Program-made: the position numbers and the translations under genes
NCBI RefSeq assembly: GCF_043195095.1
Contig: NZ_JBAFWN010000011.1
Origin: NCEH01 sp043195095
GTDB lineage: Bacteria; Pseudomonadota; Alphaproteobacteria; Rhizobiales; Xanthobacteraceae
Length of the DNA: 64,000 nucleotides
Direction: 5' to 3' (one strand)
Notes under the pieces: generated by a model
What the model was told of the DNA's origin: nothing
What the model saw: the letters and a program-made list of their open reading frames with translations, nothing else
The model's database searches: none
Shown here: positions 27,701-36,651 of the stretch, piece by piece
Layout of the letters: each line of letters opens with the position of its first letter
How positions within the stretch are numbered: the stretch's first letter is position 1

Positions 27701-29885
27701 GGTCAAATTCACCTATACGCTCAGCGACGGACACGGCGGCCTCAGCGACGGTCAGGTCGACATCACCGTGTCGCCGGTCAACGATGCGCCGGTGATCGGC
27801 GCAGATTTTTTTACGATCGCCGAAAGCGAGACAATCGTTCTCGACCTGCTCGCAAACGACAGCGATCCGGAAAACGACACCCTCGCAATCGCGAAGATCA
27901 TCGGAATGGATGTGACTCCGGGGGGCTTCGAGGCGCGGTGGGTTGGCGGGACGATAGTTTACAGAAGCGATGGCAAAGTGACGTTCAGCGCCGACGCCGA
28001 CTACACTGGCGACGTTTCTTTTACCTACACCGTCTCGGACAGTCGCGGCGGAGAGAGCACCGGCACGGTTCGTGGCACGGTGATAGCCGTCAACGAAGCA
28101 CCGGTCGCGAGCGACGACACCATTACCGGGCTTGAGGATAGCGGGATCGTCGTATCCGTCCTGGAGAACGACAAGGATGCCCAAGGCGACCTGCTGCGCG
28201 TGGTGGCCATCGACGGCCGCACCATTTCGCGGATGGCCGGCAGCGATGGTTCCATCAAGGCGTCGGTCGAAGTGGCCAATGGAACCGTGACGCTGAACCA
28301 AGACGGCGTCCTGGTGTTCACGCCAAAAGCCAATTTCAACGGCGAAACCAGCTTCACCTACACGGTCTCGGACGGGCGAGGCGGCAGCGATACCGCCACC
28401 GTCACACTCGACGTCAGACCGGTCAACGACGCACCGACCGCCCAAGACGTCTCGTTCGCCGTTGCCGCCGGCGTCAAATCCCAGCGGATCGACGTCGGCG
28501 CCGGCACCAGGGATATCGACGGGGATCTGGTTCGCGTGCTTGCGGTGGATGGCAAGGAGATCACCGCCAACACCCCCGTCGCGCTCACCAGCGGCACGGT
28601 ATCACTCGCCGCCGACGGCAATCTGATCTTCAGCCCGTTCGCAACATTCTCCGGCACCACCAGCTTCTCCTACACGCTGACCGACGACCACGGCGGCACG
28701 CAGAGCGCGCAGCTCAAGGGCGAGGTGCACGCGGTGGAGAGCTGGACCAGTTTCGGCACCGAGCTGGATAAGGTTCTTGACGACCTTGGCCTTTCAAAGC
28801 CCGGCAATTTGAACGATCTGCTCGCGAAGGCGACTTATCTCGCTCCCGCCGCCTTTGCCACCGCCGGGGTGGGCATCGGGCAGGGTCCCCTGGGCGGCTA
28901 TCACGCAGCGGCCGGATATGATCTCGACCTCAACGCCACCACCCCGGACACGGGCGTCTTGTCCAAGGCCCTGGCGGCGCTGATCAACGGCCAGACTTAT
29001 TTCAACACGCCTTCGGTCGCGAAGCTGGGTGCGCAAGGCGCCGTGACGAGTTCGGTCAATCAAAGCCTGCTGTTCCAGAGCTATCTGAAAAGCGGCAGCC
29101 AGGTGCATATTGACGATGGCCACGGCGGGCAGGATTTCGCTTCCGCCGCCTCCGCCGCGAGTGCCTGGTCGAAGGCCTTCGCTCAATCGGTTCTGAGCGC
29201 AGGGTTCTCGGACGACCAGGTGACGAAATATGATCATCAGTCCCAAGCCAAGCTGTATCAGTCGGTTGTCGGAAAAGACGCCGCTCTCGCCGTCACGCTG
29301 GATGGCGTCTCAACCGCCGTGTCAAAGGCGGCGCTCGCCTTGAGCGGGGGAGAGTTCGTTTCCGACGACGGCGGCAGCGCCGTCGAGATCGCCCGTCCGG
29401 TGGCGGTGGCGGAAACGGCGGGCGGGGCCGACGACCAGAATGCGGTGGTTCGGATGCGCCAGGTTGGCGCCAACGATTCTTCCGTCATGTTCTACAAGGT
29501 CGATGATTTCGCCGGCACGGTGAATGGCCTGAAGCCTGGCGACGCCGGCTATGATGCCGCCAGCAGCGCCCACGCCTATCAGACCGATACGGGCAGCACC
29601 TGGGTCTCTGGCGGCGGATATGGCAAATATTCCGAAGCCACGCTCACGCACATTAATGCCAACGATCTCATCGCCATGAAGTTGTCCTCCGGCGGATCGA
29701 CCTTCTACGCGTTCGCCGATGCCAATGAGATCGTGAACGGCCAGCATGTGGCCCATGTGTGGAGCTATGGTCTCAACACCTGGGGGTGGGAGGATCTCTA
29801 CGGCGGTGGCGACAACGACTTTAACGATATCGTCGTCCAGCTCGATTTCCTCGCCGTGAAGACAATCCAGGATCAGATCCTCTGA
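24723..29885 (+). CDS. Giant FG-GAP / cadherin-like repeat protein with C-terminal DUF4114
   Basis: A 1720-residue predicted surface or secreted protein. Residues about 25-525 contain seven FG-GAP repeats of the form SxAGDVNGDGxxDxIxGA with calcium-binding DxNxDGxxD loops, enough for one complete seven-bladed integrin-type propeller. A putative Ig-like segment follows (530-660), a cadherin-like unit (660-795), then five tandem-95 type repeats each beginning VN(D/E)AP (about 793, 917, 1019, 1123, 1233). The end is a DUF4114 domain (about 1586-1720; WEDLYGGGDNDFND). No signal peptide is visible, suggesting type I secretion, but no transporter genes are near. Only one cysteine was spotted (DVNCDG in repeat 2). 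ATG 24723 has AGGGGG upstream. Likely adhesin or biofilm matrix protein. Confidence 0.88.
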   Translation: MASTYNPTRVIDLGTLGPGNGATIFGAAAGDYAGYSVSGAGDVNGDGIDDILVGAPRIGEAYIIFGRDGGLGTIDLAALDDDDATNDPGLKIIGAHGDDFAGASVSGAGDVNCDGVADFIIGVPYADRDADFDDNGGKAYVIFGKTAATGGLNQIDLSVFDGEAPVNATGIKISGVSGSLAGGSVSNAGDVNGDGIGDLIIGAVSAHPSKYTITESAYVIFGASEESGGLHNIDLEIFDGEDSENASGVKISGAKVGDLSGYTVSAAGDVNGDGVDDVIIGAPQANNLAGASYVIYGKSQADGGLANIDLAAFEDSDTSNDPGFKISGARSPDTAGYSVSGAGDVNGDGIDDLIIGAIGYGELGGAYVVYGKVGGVGNINLASLSSNRGFTISGVPESAYTGASVSEAGDVNGDGYDDVIVGAFYEGTSDYAAGASYVVYGRPNSPLIIDLSHLSPSQGFKIAGAHAGDQSGFAVSAAGDVNGDGFADVIVGAFGVDAGGGSDDTGAVLPAKVDAGAAYVVYGGAGSGSPTIASIASSSADGFYKAGDTLSITVTFSDLVSVNTTGGAPRLLLETGENDHYATYASGSGTDSLTFTYTIVAGDESADLSYAGVHALDLNGGRIVSPATGVPATLVLPAPGETGSLSASSDIRVGADPAPVVTLPDASAIDYAEQSGPISVFGDLDLTDADSTSLASATIVFANFSAGEDILAMTATSGIGNIAGGFDPDTGMLTLTSAGASATLAEWQAALRTITFENTSDTPDLAERTFTLVVSDGTHESSALARHIEVLAVNDAPVAENDAFSINEDTAATFNVLANDSDVDGTHLTIRAINGVAVNAAVKEEEKSADFAAKSSASASSHQVVPVDHGTVQVNPDGSLTFTPSSDFNGTTSFTYSVADEFGGTQTATVTVNVLPVNDAPEAKIYTISSLEDQALILDVAKDSTDADGDALLVTAVDGKIVTGDGVQVAGGVVTLNAQGALLFTPTVNYNGPVKFTYTLSDGHGGLSDGQVDITVSPVNDAPVIGADFFTIAESETIVLDLLANDSDPENDTLAIAKIIGMDVTPGGFEARWVGGTIVYRSDGKVTFSADADYTGDVSFTYTVSDSRGGESTGTVRGTVIAVNEAPVASDDTITGLEDSGIVVSVLENDKDAQGDLLRVVAIDGRTISRMAGSDGSIKASVEVANGTVTLNQDGVLVFTPKANFNGETSFTYTVSDGRGGSDTATVTLDVRPVNDAPTAQDVSFAVAAGVKSQRIDVGAGTRDIDGDLVRVLAVDGKEITANTPVALTSGTVSLAADGNLIFSPFATFSGTTSFSYTLTDDHGGTQSAQLKGEVHAVESWTSFGTELDKVLDDLGLSKPGNLNDLLAKATYLAPAAFATAGVGIGQGPLGGYHAAAGYDLDLNATTPDTGVLSKALAALINGQTYFNTPSVAKLGAQGAVTSSVNQSLLFQSYLKSGSQVHIDDGHGGQDFASAASAASAWSKAFAQSVLSAGFSDDQVTKYDHQSQAKLYQSVVGKDAALAVTLDGVSTAVSKAALALSGGEFVSDDGGSAVEIARPVAVAETAGGADDQNAVVRMRQVGANDSSVMFYKVDDFAGTVNGLKPGDAGYDAASSAHAYQTDTGSTWVSGGGYGKYSEATLTHINANDLIAMKLSSGGSTFYAFADANEIVNGQHVAHVWSYGLNTWGWEDLYGGGDNDFNDIVVQLDFLAVKTIQDQIL

Positions 29886-30143
29886 CGTCGCGTTCCTGCG
29901 GCCGGACGGCGGCTCCGCTGCCCGGCCCGGATTTGCGGCTGCCTGCCCCTGCCCTGCCCTGCCGCCGCCGCCGAGAGGGCGGCATGGCACGACACTTGGC
30001 GCGTTTTCTGCACCGTGGGTCCGGCCCGGAATGGTCCGGGCTTGCGCCACGGCGGCCCGGCCGGATCTGTCCGCGCCGAGACCTGTCCGCGCAAAGGATC
30101 ATCGGCGGCGCCATGCCGCCGAGCGACATGCAGAGGCGCGGAT

Positions 30144-30368
30144 ATGCCGCTTTACAGCTTCCATTGTGCGCAATGCGACAAGGATGTCGAATTGCTGATC
30201 GGCTTCTCGGAAAAGCCGAAATGCCCGGCATGTGGCGGCGCAGACATGCAGCGGCTGATGTCGCGCGTGGCGCCGGAGGGCAAGAGTGCCGGCATCATCA
30301 AATCGGCCCGGGCGCAAGCCGCGCGCGAGGGCCATCTGAGCAATTTCAGCCGGTCGGAACGACGCTGA
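30144..30368 (+). CDS. FmdB family zinc ribbon protein
   Basis: A 74-residue protein beginning MPLYSFHCAQCDKDVELL, with a CxxC pair near residue 8 and a second (PKCPACGG) near residue 27, forming one zinc ribbon as in FmdB/CxxC_CXXC_SSSS proteins. The charged tail is probably disordered. Longer upstream open sequence is out-competed by the family-typical MPLY start. Family members are small regulators or of unknown role. It converges with the HerA-like gene. Confidence 0.82.
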   Translation: MPLYSFHCAQCDKDVELLIGFSEKPKCPACGGADMQRLMSRVAPEGKSAGIIKSARAQAAREGHLSNFSRSERR

Positions 30369-30417
30369 GGACGGGCGTGCGCCCGCGATAACAAGAGATC
30401 AGCCCCCGATCGGTGAC

Positions 30418-31953
30418 TCAATCGGCGGAGGTGGCCTCGGAAACCGCCGCCGATCCGGCGGCGGCGTTGGGATCGCCCGGCGCGGTTTCCCACGCAACGC
30501 CCGGAATGGCCACGATGCGCCGTCCGCGACCGTCCAGGCGGGACACGATCACCCGCTGTTCCTCCATATAGGCCAGAAGCCGCCGGGCACGGCCGGGCGA
30601 GCGGCTGCCATAGGCGTGGGCGACATCCGCATCCGATGGGCACGGCCGCCGGTCGAACGCCGCGCGCGCCAGCGAAAGGAAGACCCCCTGCATATCCTCC
30701 GGCAGAGCCCCGGCCATGGTGAGGACTTCCGCCCAGGGTGAATTCTCCGCTTCCGCCTCGGCCATGTCGATGCCGGCATGGGCCACGGCCAGCCGGCGGC
30801 GAAAGGCCGACAGACTGAGCGGCTCGCCGCCCACCCGCCGAATCCGGCACCTCACCAGGAAATCTTGATACAGCACCGCGATCGTCCGAAAGCCGGCGTC
30901 GCTTTCAGCGAGGATCTCACGCAACGCCTGGTCGATGGCCGCCTGGCGCTGCTCGGGCGAGACCCCTGGCGCGGGCTCGGCGGCCGCAGGCGCGATGGCC
31001 GGTCCGCTTCGGGACAGCTGCGCGAGGACATCGGCCGTGGGAGCCACGGCCGGCGGGCGGCGCGGCACCAGCGGCCGTGCCTCGTCGGCCCCCGGGGTGA
31101 AGATCAGGTCGTGGGCATCCTCGGCTGCGGCGGGGTCCGGCAGCGGCATCAGCTTGGGACTGGTGGTATGCGCCGCCGTCTCCACGGAACCGATCCGCAC
31201 CGGCAGGGGCCGGCGCGCCAGGGCCGGGCCGAGGGCGATGAAATTGCCGCTCTCCAGGTCGCGGAACGTCTCTGCCTGCCGGCGTTCCATGCCGAGCAGG
31301 TCGGCCGCGCGGGCCATGTCGATGTCCAGGAACGTGCGGCCCATGAGAAAGTTGGATGCCTCGGCAGCAACGTTCTTGGCGAGCTTGGCGAGACGCTGGG
31401 TGGCGATGACCCCGGCAAGCCCACGCTTGCGGCCCCGGCACATGAGATTCGTCATGGCGGCGAGCGATACCCTGCGGGCCTCGTCCGAAACTTCACCGGC
31501 GGCGGCAGGCGCGAACAATTGCGCTTCATCCACCACCACCAGAATGGGATACCACACGTCGCGATCGGCATCGAACAGGCCGCCCAGGAACGCGGCGGCG
31601 GCGCGCATCTGCTGATCGCTGTCGAGCCCTTCCAGGTTTAGCACCACCGAAACGCGATGCTGGCGCACCCGGGCTGCGATGCGCTGAAGATCGGCCTCGC
31701 CCCTTTGGGCATCCACCACCACATGGCCGAACCGCTCCGCGAGCGCGGTAAACTCGCCCTCCGGATCTATAACCGCCTGTTGGACCCACGGCGCGCTCTG
31801 CTCCAGAAGCCGACGCAGAAGGTGGGACTTTCCGGAACCGGAATTCCCCTGCACCAGAAGGCGCGTTGCCAGCAATTCCTCAAGATCGAGCACGGCCGTG
31901 CCCCCGCCTGAGCGGGTGCCGAGGTCGATGGACACCTTGGCGGGCGCCGTCAT
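30418..31953 (-). CDS. HerA/FtsK-superfamily ATPase
   Basis: The 511-residue protein has a Walker A motif GNSGSGKSH at about residues 36-44, a Walker B strand ILVVVDEAQLF (about 135-145), and GVIATQRLAKLAKNV (sensor-like) as in HerA/DUF87 helicases. The C-terminal 200 residues contain a Pro/Ala-rich linker and a predicted winged-helix-like region. HerA ATPases pump DNA, often with a nuclease; no NurA, SIR2 or other nuclease gene is adjacent, so there is no sign of a defence operon here. Function unknown. Confidence 0.8.
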   Translation of the reverse strand: MTAPAKVSIDLGTRSGGGTAVLDLEELLATRLLVQGNSGSGKSHLLRRLLEQSAPWVQQAVIDPEGEFTALAERFGHVVVDAQRGEADLQRIAARVRQHRVSVVLNLEGLDSDQQMRAAAAFLGGLFDADRDVWYPILVVVDEAQLFAPAAAGEVSDEARRVSLAAMTNLMCRGRKRGLAGVIATQRLAKLAKNVAAEASNFLMGRTFLDIDMARAADLLGMERRQAETFRDLESGNFIALGPALARRPLPVRIGSVETAAHTTSPKLMPLPDPAAAEDAHDLIFTPGADEARPLVPRRPPAVAPTADVLAQLSRSGPAIAPAAAEPAPGVSPEQRQAAIDQALREILAESDAGFRTIAVLYQDFLVRCRIRRVGGEPLSLSAFRRRLAVAHAGIDMAEAEAENSPWAEVLTMAGALPEDMQGVFLSLARAAFDRRPCPSDADVAHAYGSRSPGRARRLLAYMEEQRVIVSRLDGRGRRIVAIPGVAWETAPGDPNAAAGSAAVSEATSAD

Positions 31954-32181
31954 CGTGGCGACCGCCCGGTGGTGAGCAGGGAAAACTTCATGGCGCGACT
32001 ACTATCGATTCCCGCCGCGTATTCAACCGCGCCGCCGGGTCGACCCTGTGTTTCGGCAGGCCGGTTGCCCGAGCGGATCAGGCCATCCGCCTCAAGCCCG
32101 ACCACCAGTCGCCCGACGACAGCCTCAGCGCGAAAATCATAATTGCGCCGATGGGCCGTTCTTAAACGCGTCAAGACGCGC

Positions 32182-32210
32182 GTCTGCCCCCTCTAACGGA
32201 AGGGGCAGAC
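32182..32210 (-). terminator. Hairpin after the autotransporter gene
   Basis: GTCTGCCCC (32182-32190) and GGGGCAGAC (32202-32210) make a perfect 9-bp stem with an 11-base loop, 41 bases beyond the stop. No T-run follows on the minus strand, so a terminator or mRNA-stabilising role is only probable. Confidence 0.5.
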
Positions 32211-32250
32211 GGTGAGCGCGTCCGGTCCGCGTGGGCTTCGGCGATAGTCC

Positions 32251-35200
32251 TCAGAATTTCAGCGCGAACTGGGCGGTGAAGGCATTCTGAGCCGCCGTGC
32301 TGGCGAGCTGGCTGGTGTAGGAGACCCCAAACGTCGCCTTCTCGGAGAACGCATAGGACAGTCCCGCCTCCAGCAGCAGCGCATCTTCCGCGATAGGCAC
32401 GCCCGACACCGAGAAGGGCGAGGTCCCGCCGAGAAATTGCATGGCGCTCGTGGGCGTCGTGTCGCCGAAGGCGTGCTGCCACCCCAATGTCGCGTGCGGC
32501 GTCAGCGTGCGGCCCCAGGCCTGCATCGTCGTCGCAACCCGCAGGCCGAGGGTGGAATAGACCGTATCCATGCCGCCGGTGGAAACCGAGAGCGCCGCCG
32601 CACCACCGCTTTCCAGGAAGGAGCCCCCCGCCACGTTCACATAGGCCAAGCCCGCAAACGGCTCGAAGGCATAGGCGCCCACGGCCACTTCATAGCCCGC
32701 CTCGCCGAACACCTGCGCGGTTCCCGTCGTGTAGCCCCCGTCGGCAGACTGCCAGAAGCCGGGGAAGGCCACTGTGCGCGTCGCGGACACGTCGTGCCAC
32801 GTATAGGCGGCGCCACCCCGCAGCGCGAGAGCGCCGAACTGCGCGCCCGCATAGAGGCCGATGTCGTAATTGTCGATGGAGCCTGACGAGGACCGATCCG
32901 GCACATCGAATTTCGACTGGCTGAAGCCGCCGAACAAGCCGCCACGCACATTGGGCGCCACCGCCACGTCGAGGCCAATGAGGAAGCCGCCGATAGAGTT
33001 GGAGATGGATGCCGCATTGCCGTTGGAGAAGCTGTTGCCCCAGCCGCCATAGCCCTGCGCCCACAGCGTCGGGGTGAGCCCCTCGCCCAGCGCGGCCGTC
33101 TGCGGACCGCCGGCGCCATAGGCCAGAGGCACTACGCCCGGGGCCGTGAGGGCCTGACGCAACCGGCCGCCAACCGCGTCGCGCACATAGACCGCCTGCT
33201 GCTGGAGCACCGTGCCGGTGGAGGCATAGGCCTCGCCCGACAGGGCATTGAAGGCACCCGGCGCGGAGGTCGCCGTCTGTTGCACCAACGCGTCGAACAC
33301 GCTGTTGCCCGCCCCCAGCGCCTGCGCCGCCATGGCCGTGCCGGCCTGATTGGGCGTCTGCGCATAGGTGGCGAAATCGACGCCGGCATAATGCAGCAGA
33401 AGATAGACATTCTGCGCATCATAGCTCAGCGACGGCGTCAGGAACGCATAGTCGCTGGTCACGCTTCCGAAGGTGCCGGTCAACGTGCCCGTTGTGGTGA
33501 TGATGGCGTAGGAGCTGTTCACCGCATAGCGTCCCGGCTGCGCCACCACCTGAACGGCGGCACCGCCATTGATCGTAACCGCCCCGGTTGCGGTGATGAG
33601 GTCGTGGGCGCCGGCGGGCGTTACGTCCACCCGGTAGAGAGAGCCATTGCCGAAGGACACGCTGGAGGCCGCGATGGTGCCGGGCGAATTGCCGGGAGCA
33701 ACGATGCCGCCGTCGCCCACGACCAGGCTGGACACCGTGCCGTTGCCGGAGAGTGTGCCGCCAAGCGATAGGTTCATGGAAGAGGCGGTGGCGAACTCGC
33801 TACCGGTCAGACGCAGCGTTGCACCCTGGACAAGGACCTGACCGTTGATGGACCCGCCCCCCGAATAGGTATAGGTGCCGCCGCCGGTGAATCCCAAACT
33901 GGAGCCCACGGCACTCGTGATGGAATTGGCGACGTTATAGCTGTCGGACCGGGCAAAAAGCAGAACAGCGTTCGGATTGACGACAATGTCACCGGCCACC
34001 GACCCGGAATTGCCCAGATAGCCGATGGCGAGCGCACCGTTGACCGTCGTCGTTCCCGTATAGGTGTTGTTCCCGGTCAAGATCACGCCAGTGGGCGCCC
34101 CCCCTTCGATGGTGAGCCCGCCGCTGCCCGAAATGACGCCCGAAACGGTGAGAACCCCCGAAGCGGTACTTAATGTACCGCCGTTGGAACCGAGGATCAC
34201 CGACCGCGACGAAGTGAAGGTACCGGAGGTGCTCAGCGTACCGCCATTGAGCGTCAGGCTGCCGCTTGCGGCGCCGAGGGCTTCGTCGGACGACACCTGC
34301 AGCGTGCCGGCATTGATCGTCGTACCGCCCGTATAGGTGTTGGTGCCGGACAGGGTTTGCGATCCCGATCCCTCCTTCACCACCTGGCCTGAACCCGAAA
34401 TATTGCCGAGGAAGAGATCGCTGCCAGAGTGGTTGAAAACGAGGGTGCCGTTGTTCGTCACGTTGCCGGTGATCGAGCCCGTGGCGCCGCCATCACCAAT
34501 CTGCAGCGTGCCGGCGGAGATGGTGGTGCCGCCGCTGTACGTATTGGCACCCGTGAGGATGAGCGTGCCGCCGCCCGCCTGGGTCAGGGATCCGGTGCCG
34601 GAGATGATGCCGGAATAGGTCACCGCGTCCGAGCGGTTGAAGGCGAGCGCCGCATTGTTCGTCACGTCGCCGGTGATCGAGCCCGTGGTGCCGCCATCGC
34701 CAATCTGCAGCGTGCCGGCGGAGATGGTGGTGCCGCCGGTATAGGTGTTTGCGCCGGTGAGGATGAGGGTTCCGGCGCCGGTCTTGGAGATGGAGCCGTT
34801 ACCTGAAATTACACTGGACAAGGTGTAATTGGTGGACTGGGCGAATTCGAGCGTGGTCGTATTGGTCGCAACCACGATGTCGCCGGTCAGGGTCGCGCCG
34901 GATGCCAGGGTGAGGCTGTTGGTGCCGTCGACGAAATTCAGCGCGGCCGCGCGAACTCCATTGCCCCCGAGGCCGCCGGTTACAGAGCCCCCTGCTGCAA
35001 TAGACACAGCAAGGTTCGCGCCCTGGATGCCCGCACCGCCAGCACCAACGCCGAAGATCCCACTTGTACCAGTTCCCCCCGTCACCGACGTCGCGATGCC
35101 AAGGCTGGTGACGCCACTCGTGTTCTCGACGAGGATACCATTGCCGCCGGCGGAGCCGATCACACCGGTTCCAGCATCACCACCGGTGATGCTACCTCCA

Positions 35201-36030
35201 GAAATCAAGACGCCGGTATTGCCAGTTCCCCCGCTGAGCACGAGACCCGAGCCGCCGTCGCCGCCTTTCCAGCTGGCATTGATGCCCGACCCACCCGCGC
35301 CACCGGTGATCGAACTGCCCGTGATGGTGATCAAATTGTCGCCGGTGGGTTGATAAATGAGAAGGCCGCTGCCGCCGTTGCCGCCGACGCCGGCCCAGCC
35401 ATATCCACCACCCGCGCCGCCCGCGGCGCTGACGGTGATGGCGCCGCCCGAGCCTGTGAGCCCGGTGACAACCGCCCCGAAGCCGCCACCGCCGCCACCG
35501 CCGCCATATCCCGCAAATCCGGCAGCACCGCCATTGCCGCCAGCGCCGCCGGTGAGGGTTCCTGAAGTGGGCAGATCGGTGATGAGCCCGACAAAGGCAT
35601 GCGCGCCGCCGCCGCCGCCACCGCCGGAACTGTTGTTGCCGCCGGCGGTGCCATCAGATCCAGCATCGCCAGCCGCGGATGCGCCTGCACCGCCAAAGCC
35701 GCCATCGATGTTGGCACCCGAGCCGCCATTGCCACCCGTCAGGCCGCTGCCTCCGCCGGCGCCTCCGGAGAGATTGCCCGGGTCCGTTCCGCTTCCATCC
35801 GTCCCGTCTCCGCCGGCTGCGGTGGCACTCGCGCTGCCCCCAATGCTGATCGGAAGGTTAGTCCCGCCCGCGCCACCGTCACCATCCGCCGCATGTGCGG
35901 CGAAGCTGGAGGCCGTAAGGACGGAAAGAACAGCCACAGATCCCAGAAGGGCAGACCGGATTGAGAGCCATCCTAGGACCACAGGACGCCCGATATCCGT
36001 GCCGCGGCGATTGGCATCTGCACCCAGCAT
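32251..36030 (-). CDS. Autotransporter with PATR repeats and C-terminal beta-barrel
   Basis: A 1259-residue type V secreted protein. An extended signal sequence (hydrophobic SALLGSVAVLSVLTASSFAAHA, about residues 27-48) precedes a glycine-rich passenger (GGxGG runs, about 50-370), then passenger-associated transport repeats (GAGTLILTGANTYTGGTTISAG type, about 390-720). The last 280 residues form the outer-membrane barrel (WAQGYGGWGNS..., ending QFALKF with terminal Phe). ATG 36030 has GGGGGAG upstream. The passenger probably folds as a beta-helix; it may mediate adhesion or autoaggregation. It ends at a hairpin and is flanked by tRNA-Ser. No linked protease is seen. Confidence 0.9.
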   Translation of the reverse strand: MLGADANRRGTDIGRPVVLGWLSIRSALLGSVAVLSVLTASSFAAHAADGDGGAGGTNLPISIGGSASATAAGGDGTDGSGTDPGNLSGGAGGGSGLTGGNGGSGANIDGGFGGAGASAAGDAGSDGTAGGNNSSGGGGGGGAHAFVGLITDLPTSGTLTGGAGGNGGAAGFAGYGGGGGGGGFGAVVTGLTGSGGAITVSAAGGAGGGYGWAGVGGNGGSGLLIYQPTGDNLITITGSSITGGAGGSGINASWKGGDGGSGLVLSGGTGNTGVLISGGSITGGDAGTGVIGSAGGNGILVENTSGVTSLGIATSVTGGTGTSGIFGVGAGGAGIQGANLAVSIAAGGSVTGGLGGNGVRAAALNFVDGTNSLTLASGATLTGDIVVATNTTTLEFAQSTNYTLSSVISGNGSISKTGAGTLILTGANTYTGGTTISAGTLQIGDGGTTGSITGDVTNNAALAFNRSDAVTYSGIISGTGSLTQAGGGTLILTGANTYSGGTTISAGTLQIGDGGATGSITGNVTNNGTLVFNHSGSDLFLGNISGSGQVVKEGSGSQTLSGTNTYTGGTTINAGTLQVSSDEALGAASGSLTLNGGTLSTSGTFTSSRSVILGSNGGTLSTASGVLTVSGVISGSGGLTIEGGAPTGVILTGNNTYTGTTTVNGALAIGYLGNSGSVAGDIVVNPNAVLLFARSDSYNVANSITSAVGSSLGFTGGGTYTYSGGGSINGQVLVQGATLRLTGSEFATASSMNLSLGGTLSGNGTVSSLVVGDGGIVAPGNSPGTIAASSVSFGNGSLYRVDVTPAGAHDLITATGAVTINGGAAVQVVAQPGRYAVNSSYAIITTTGTLTGTFGSVTSDYAFLTPSLSYDAQNVYLLLHYAGVDFATYAQTPNQAGTAMAAQALGAGNSVFDALVQQTATSAPGAFNALSGEAYASTGTVLQQQAVYVRDAVGGRLRQALTAPGVVPLAYGAGGPQTAALGEGLTPTLWAQGYGGWGNSFSNGNAASISNSIGGFLIGLDVAVAPNVRGGLFGGFSQSKFDVPDRSSSGSIDNYDIGLYAGAQFGALALRGGAAYTWHDVSATRTVAFPGFWQSADGGYTTGTAQVFGEAGYEVAVGAYAFEPFAGLAYVNVAGGSFLESGGAAALSVSTGGMDTVYSTLGLRVATTMQAWGRTLTPHATLGWQHAFGDTTPTSAMQFLGGTSPFSVSGVPIAEDALLLEAGLSYAFSEKATFGVSYTSQLASTAAQNAFTAQFALKF
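34375..34785 (-). repeat. 204-bp tandem repeats inside the autotransporter gene
   Basis: Near-identical DNA recurs with a 204-bp (68-residue) period; for example TTGTTCGTCACG occurs at 34451 and again at 34655, with high identity for more than 100 bp after each. These encode successive PATR units and could allow copy-number change. Confidence 0.75.
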
Positions 36031-36410
36031 CAAAATCTCCCCCACCTCACAGCTGTCCAATTTCGCTATCATAACAGGCGGATAACGGGCTGAAACTTTT
36101 TGGACTTATTCACAAAAGGTAGGAAAGAGGCCCCCCATGTGGCCGACCGGTCACAATCGCCCGGCATCCAGGAGCCACGGTGCCGGATGCCGCGAGGCCT
36201 CCACGCCGAGACCGTCTCTCGGGACCATGGCATCAAGGATTCATGCTGCCATGTGGGGCGTGGATCGCGCGTCCAGCTGTCCGGCGGCCGCCGATAGGGC
36301 CGGGCCGTAGCCGGGCGGTGAGCGGAATTGCGCGCAAGCTTCCGAGCGATGATGTTGACGACTCAGGAGGGAAATCGGCGGCTCCAGGCGTCCCCAGTTT
36401 GGGACTGACA
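36031..36410. other. 380-bp gap between the autotransporter and tRNA-Ser
   Basis: No convincing gene. The first 90 bases are AT-rich and should contain the autotransporter promoter on the minus strand. The remainder shows no strong structure by eye. Confidence 0.45.
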
Positions 36411-36500
36411 TGGCGGAAGGGGTGGGATTCGAACCCACGGTGGGCGTGAACCCACGGCGGTTTTCAAGACCGCTGCCTTAAACCACTCGGCCACCCTTCC
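36411..36500 (-). tRNA. tRNA-Ser (anticodon TGA)
   Basis: Read on the minus strand it starts GGAAGGGTGGCCGAGTGG. The acceptor 5' arm GGAAGGG pairs with CCCTTCC, the anticodon loop is CTTGAAA (anticodon TGA), a long class II variable arm is present (CGTGGGTTCACGCCCACG-type), and the T arm is GTGGGTTCGAATCCCAC. A CCA tail is encoded at 36411-36413. 90 nt including CCA. Confidence 0.97.
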
Positions 36501-36651
36501 CGACACGTCGTTGCGCTGTGCCAGTGTGCCTCATACCTCAAGCCGGCCGCCGACGTCGAGGGTGGCGAGATGGCGCTTCTGTGCCGTCCCCGATTTCCCG
36601 ACGCCCCGATCGGAGATAGGGTGGCGCCCTACCGGGGAGAACCAAGCCCAA

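Noticed and set aside
30144..31953. HerA-like ATPase as part of a defence system
   Set aside because: No nuclease, SIR2 or other effector gene is adjacent, and the neighbouring FmdB gene is an ordinary small zinc ribbon.
36411..36500. Genomic island inserted at tRNA-Ser
   Set aside because: The tRNA is intact, no integrase is near it, and no duplicated tRNA 3' fragment was seen flanking the autotransporter.
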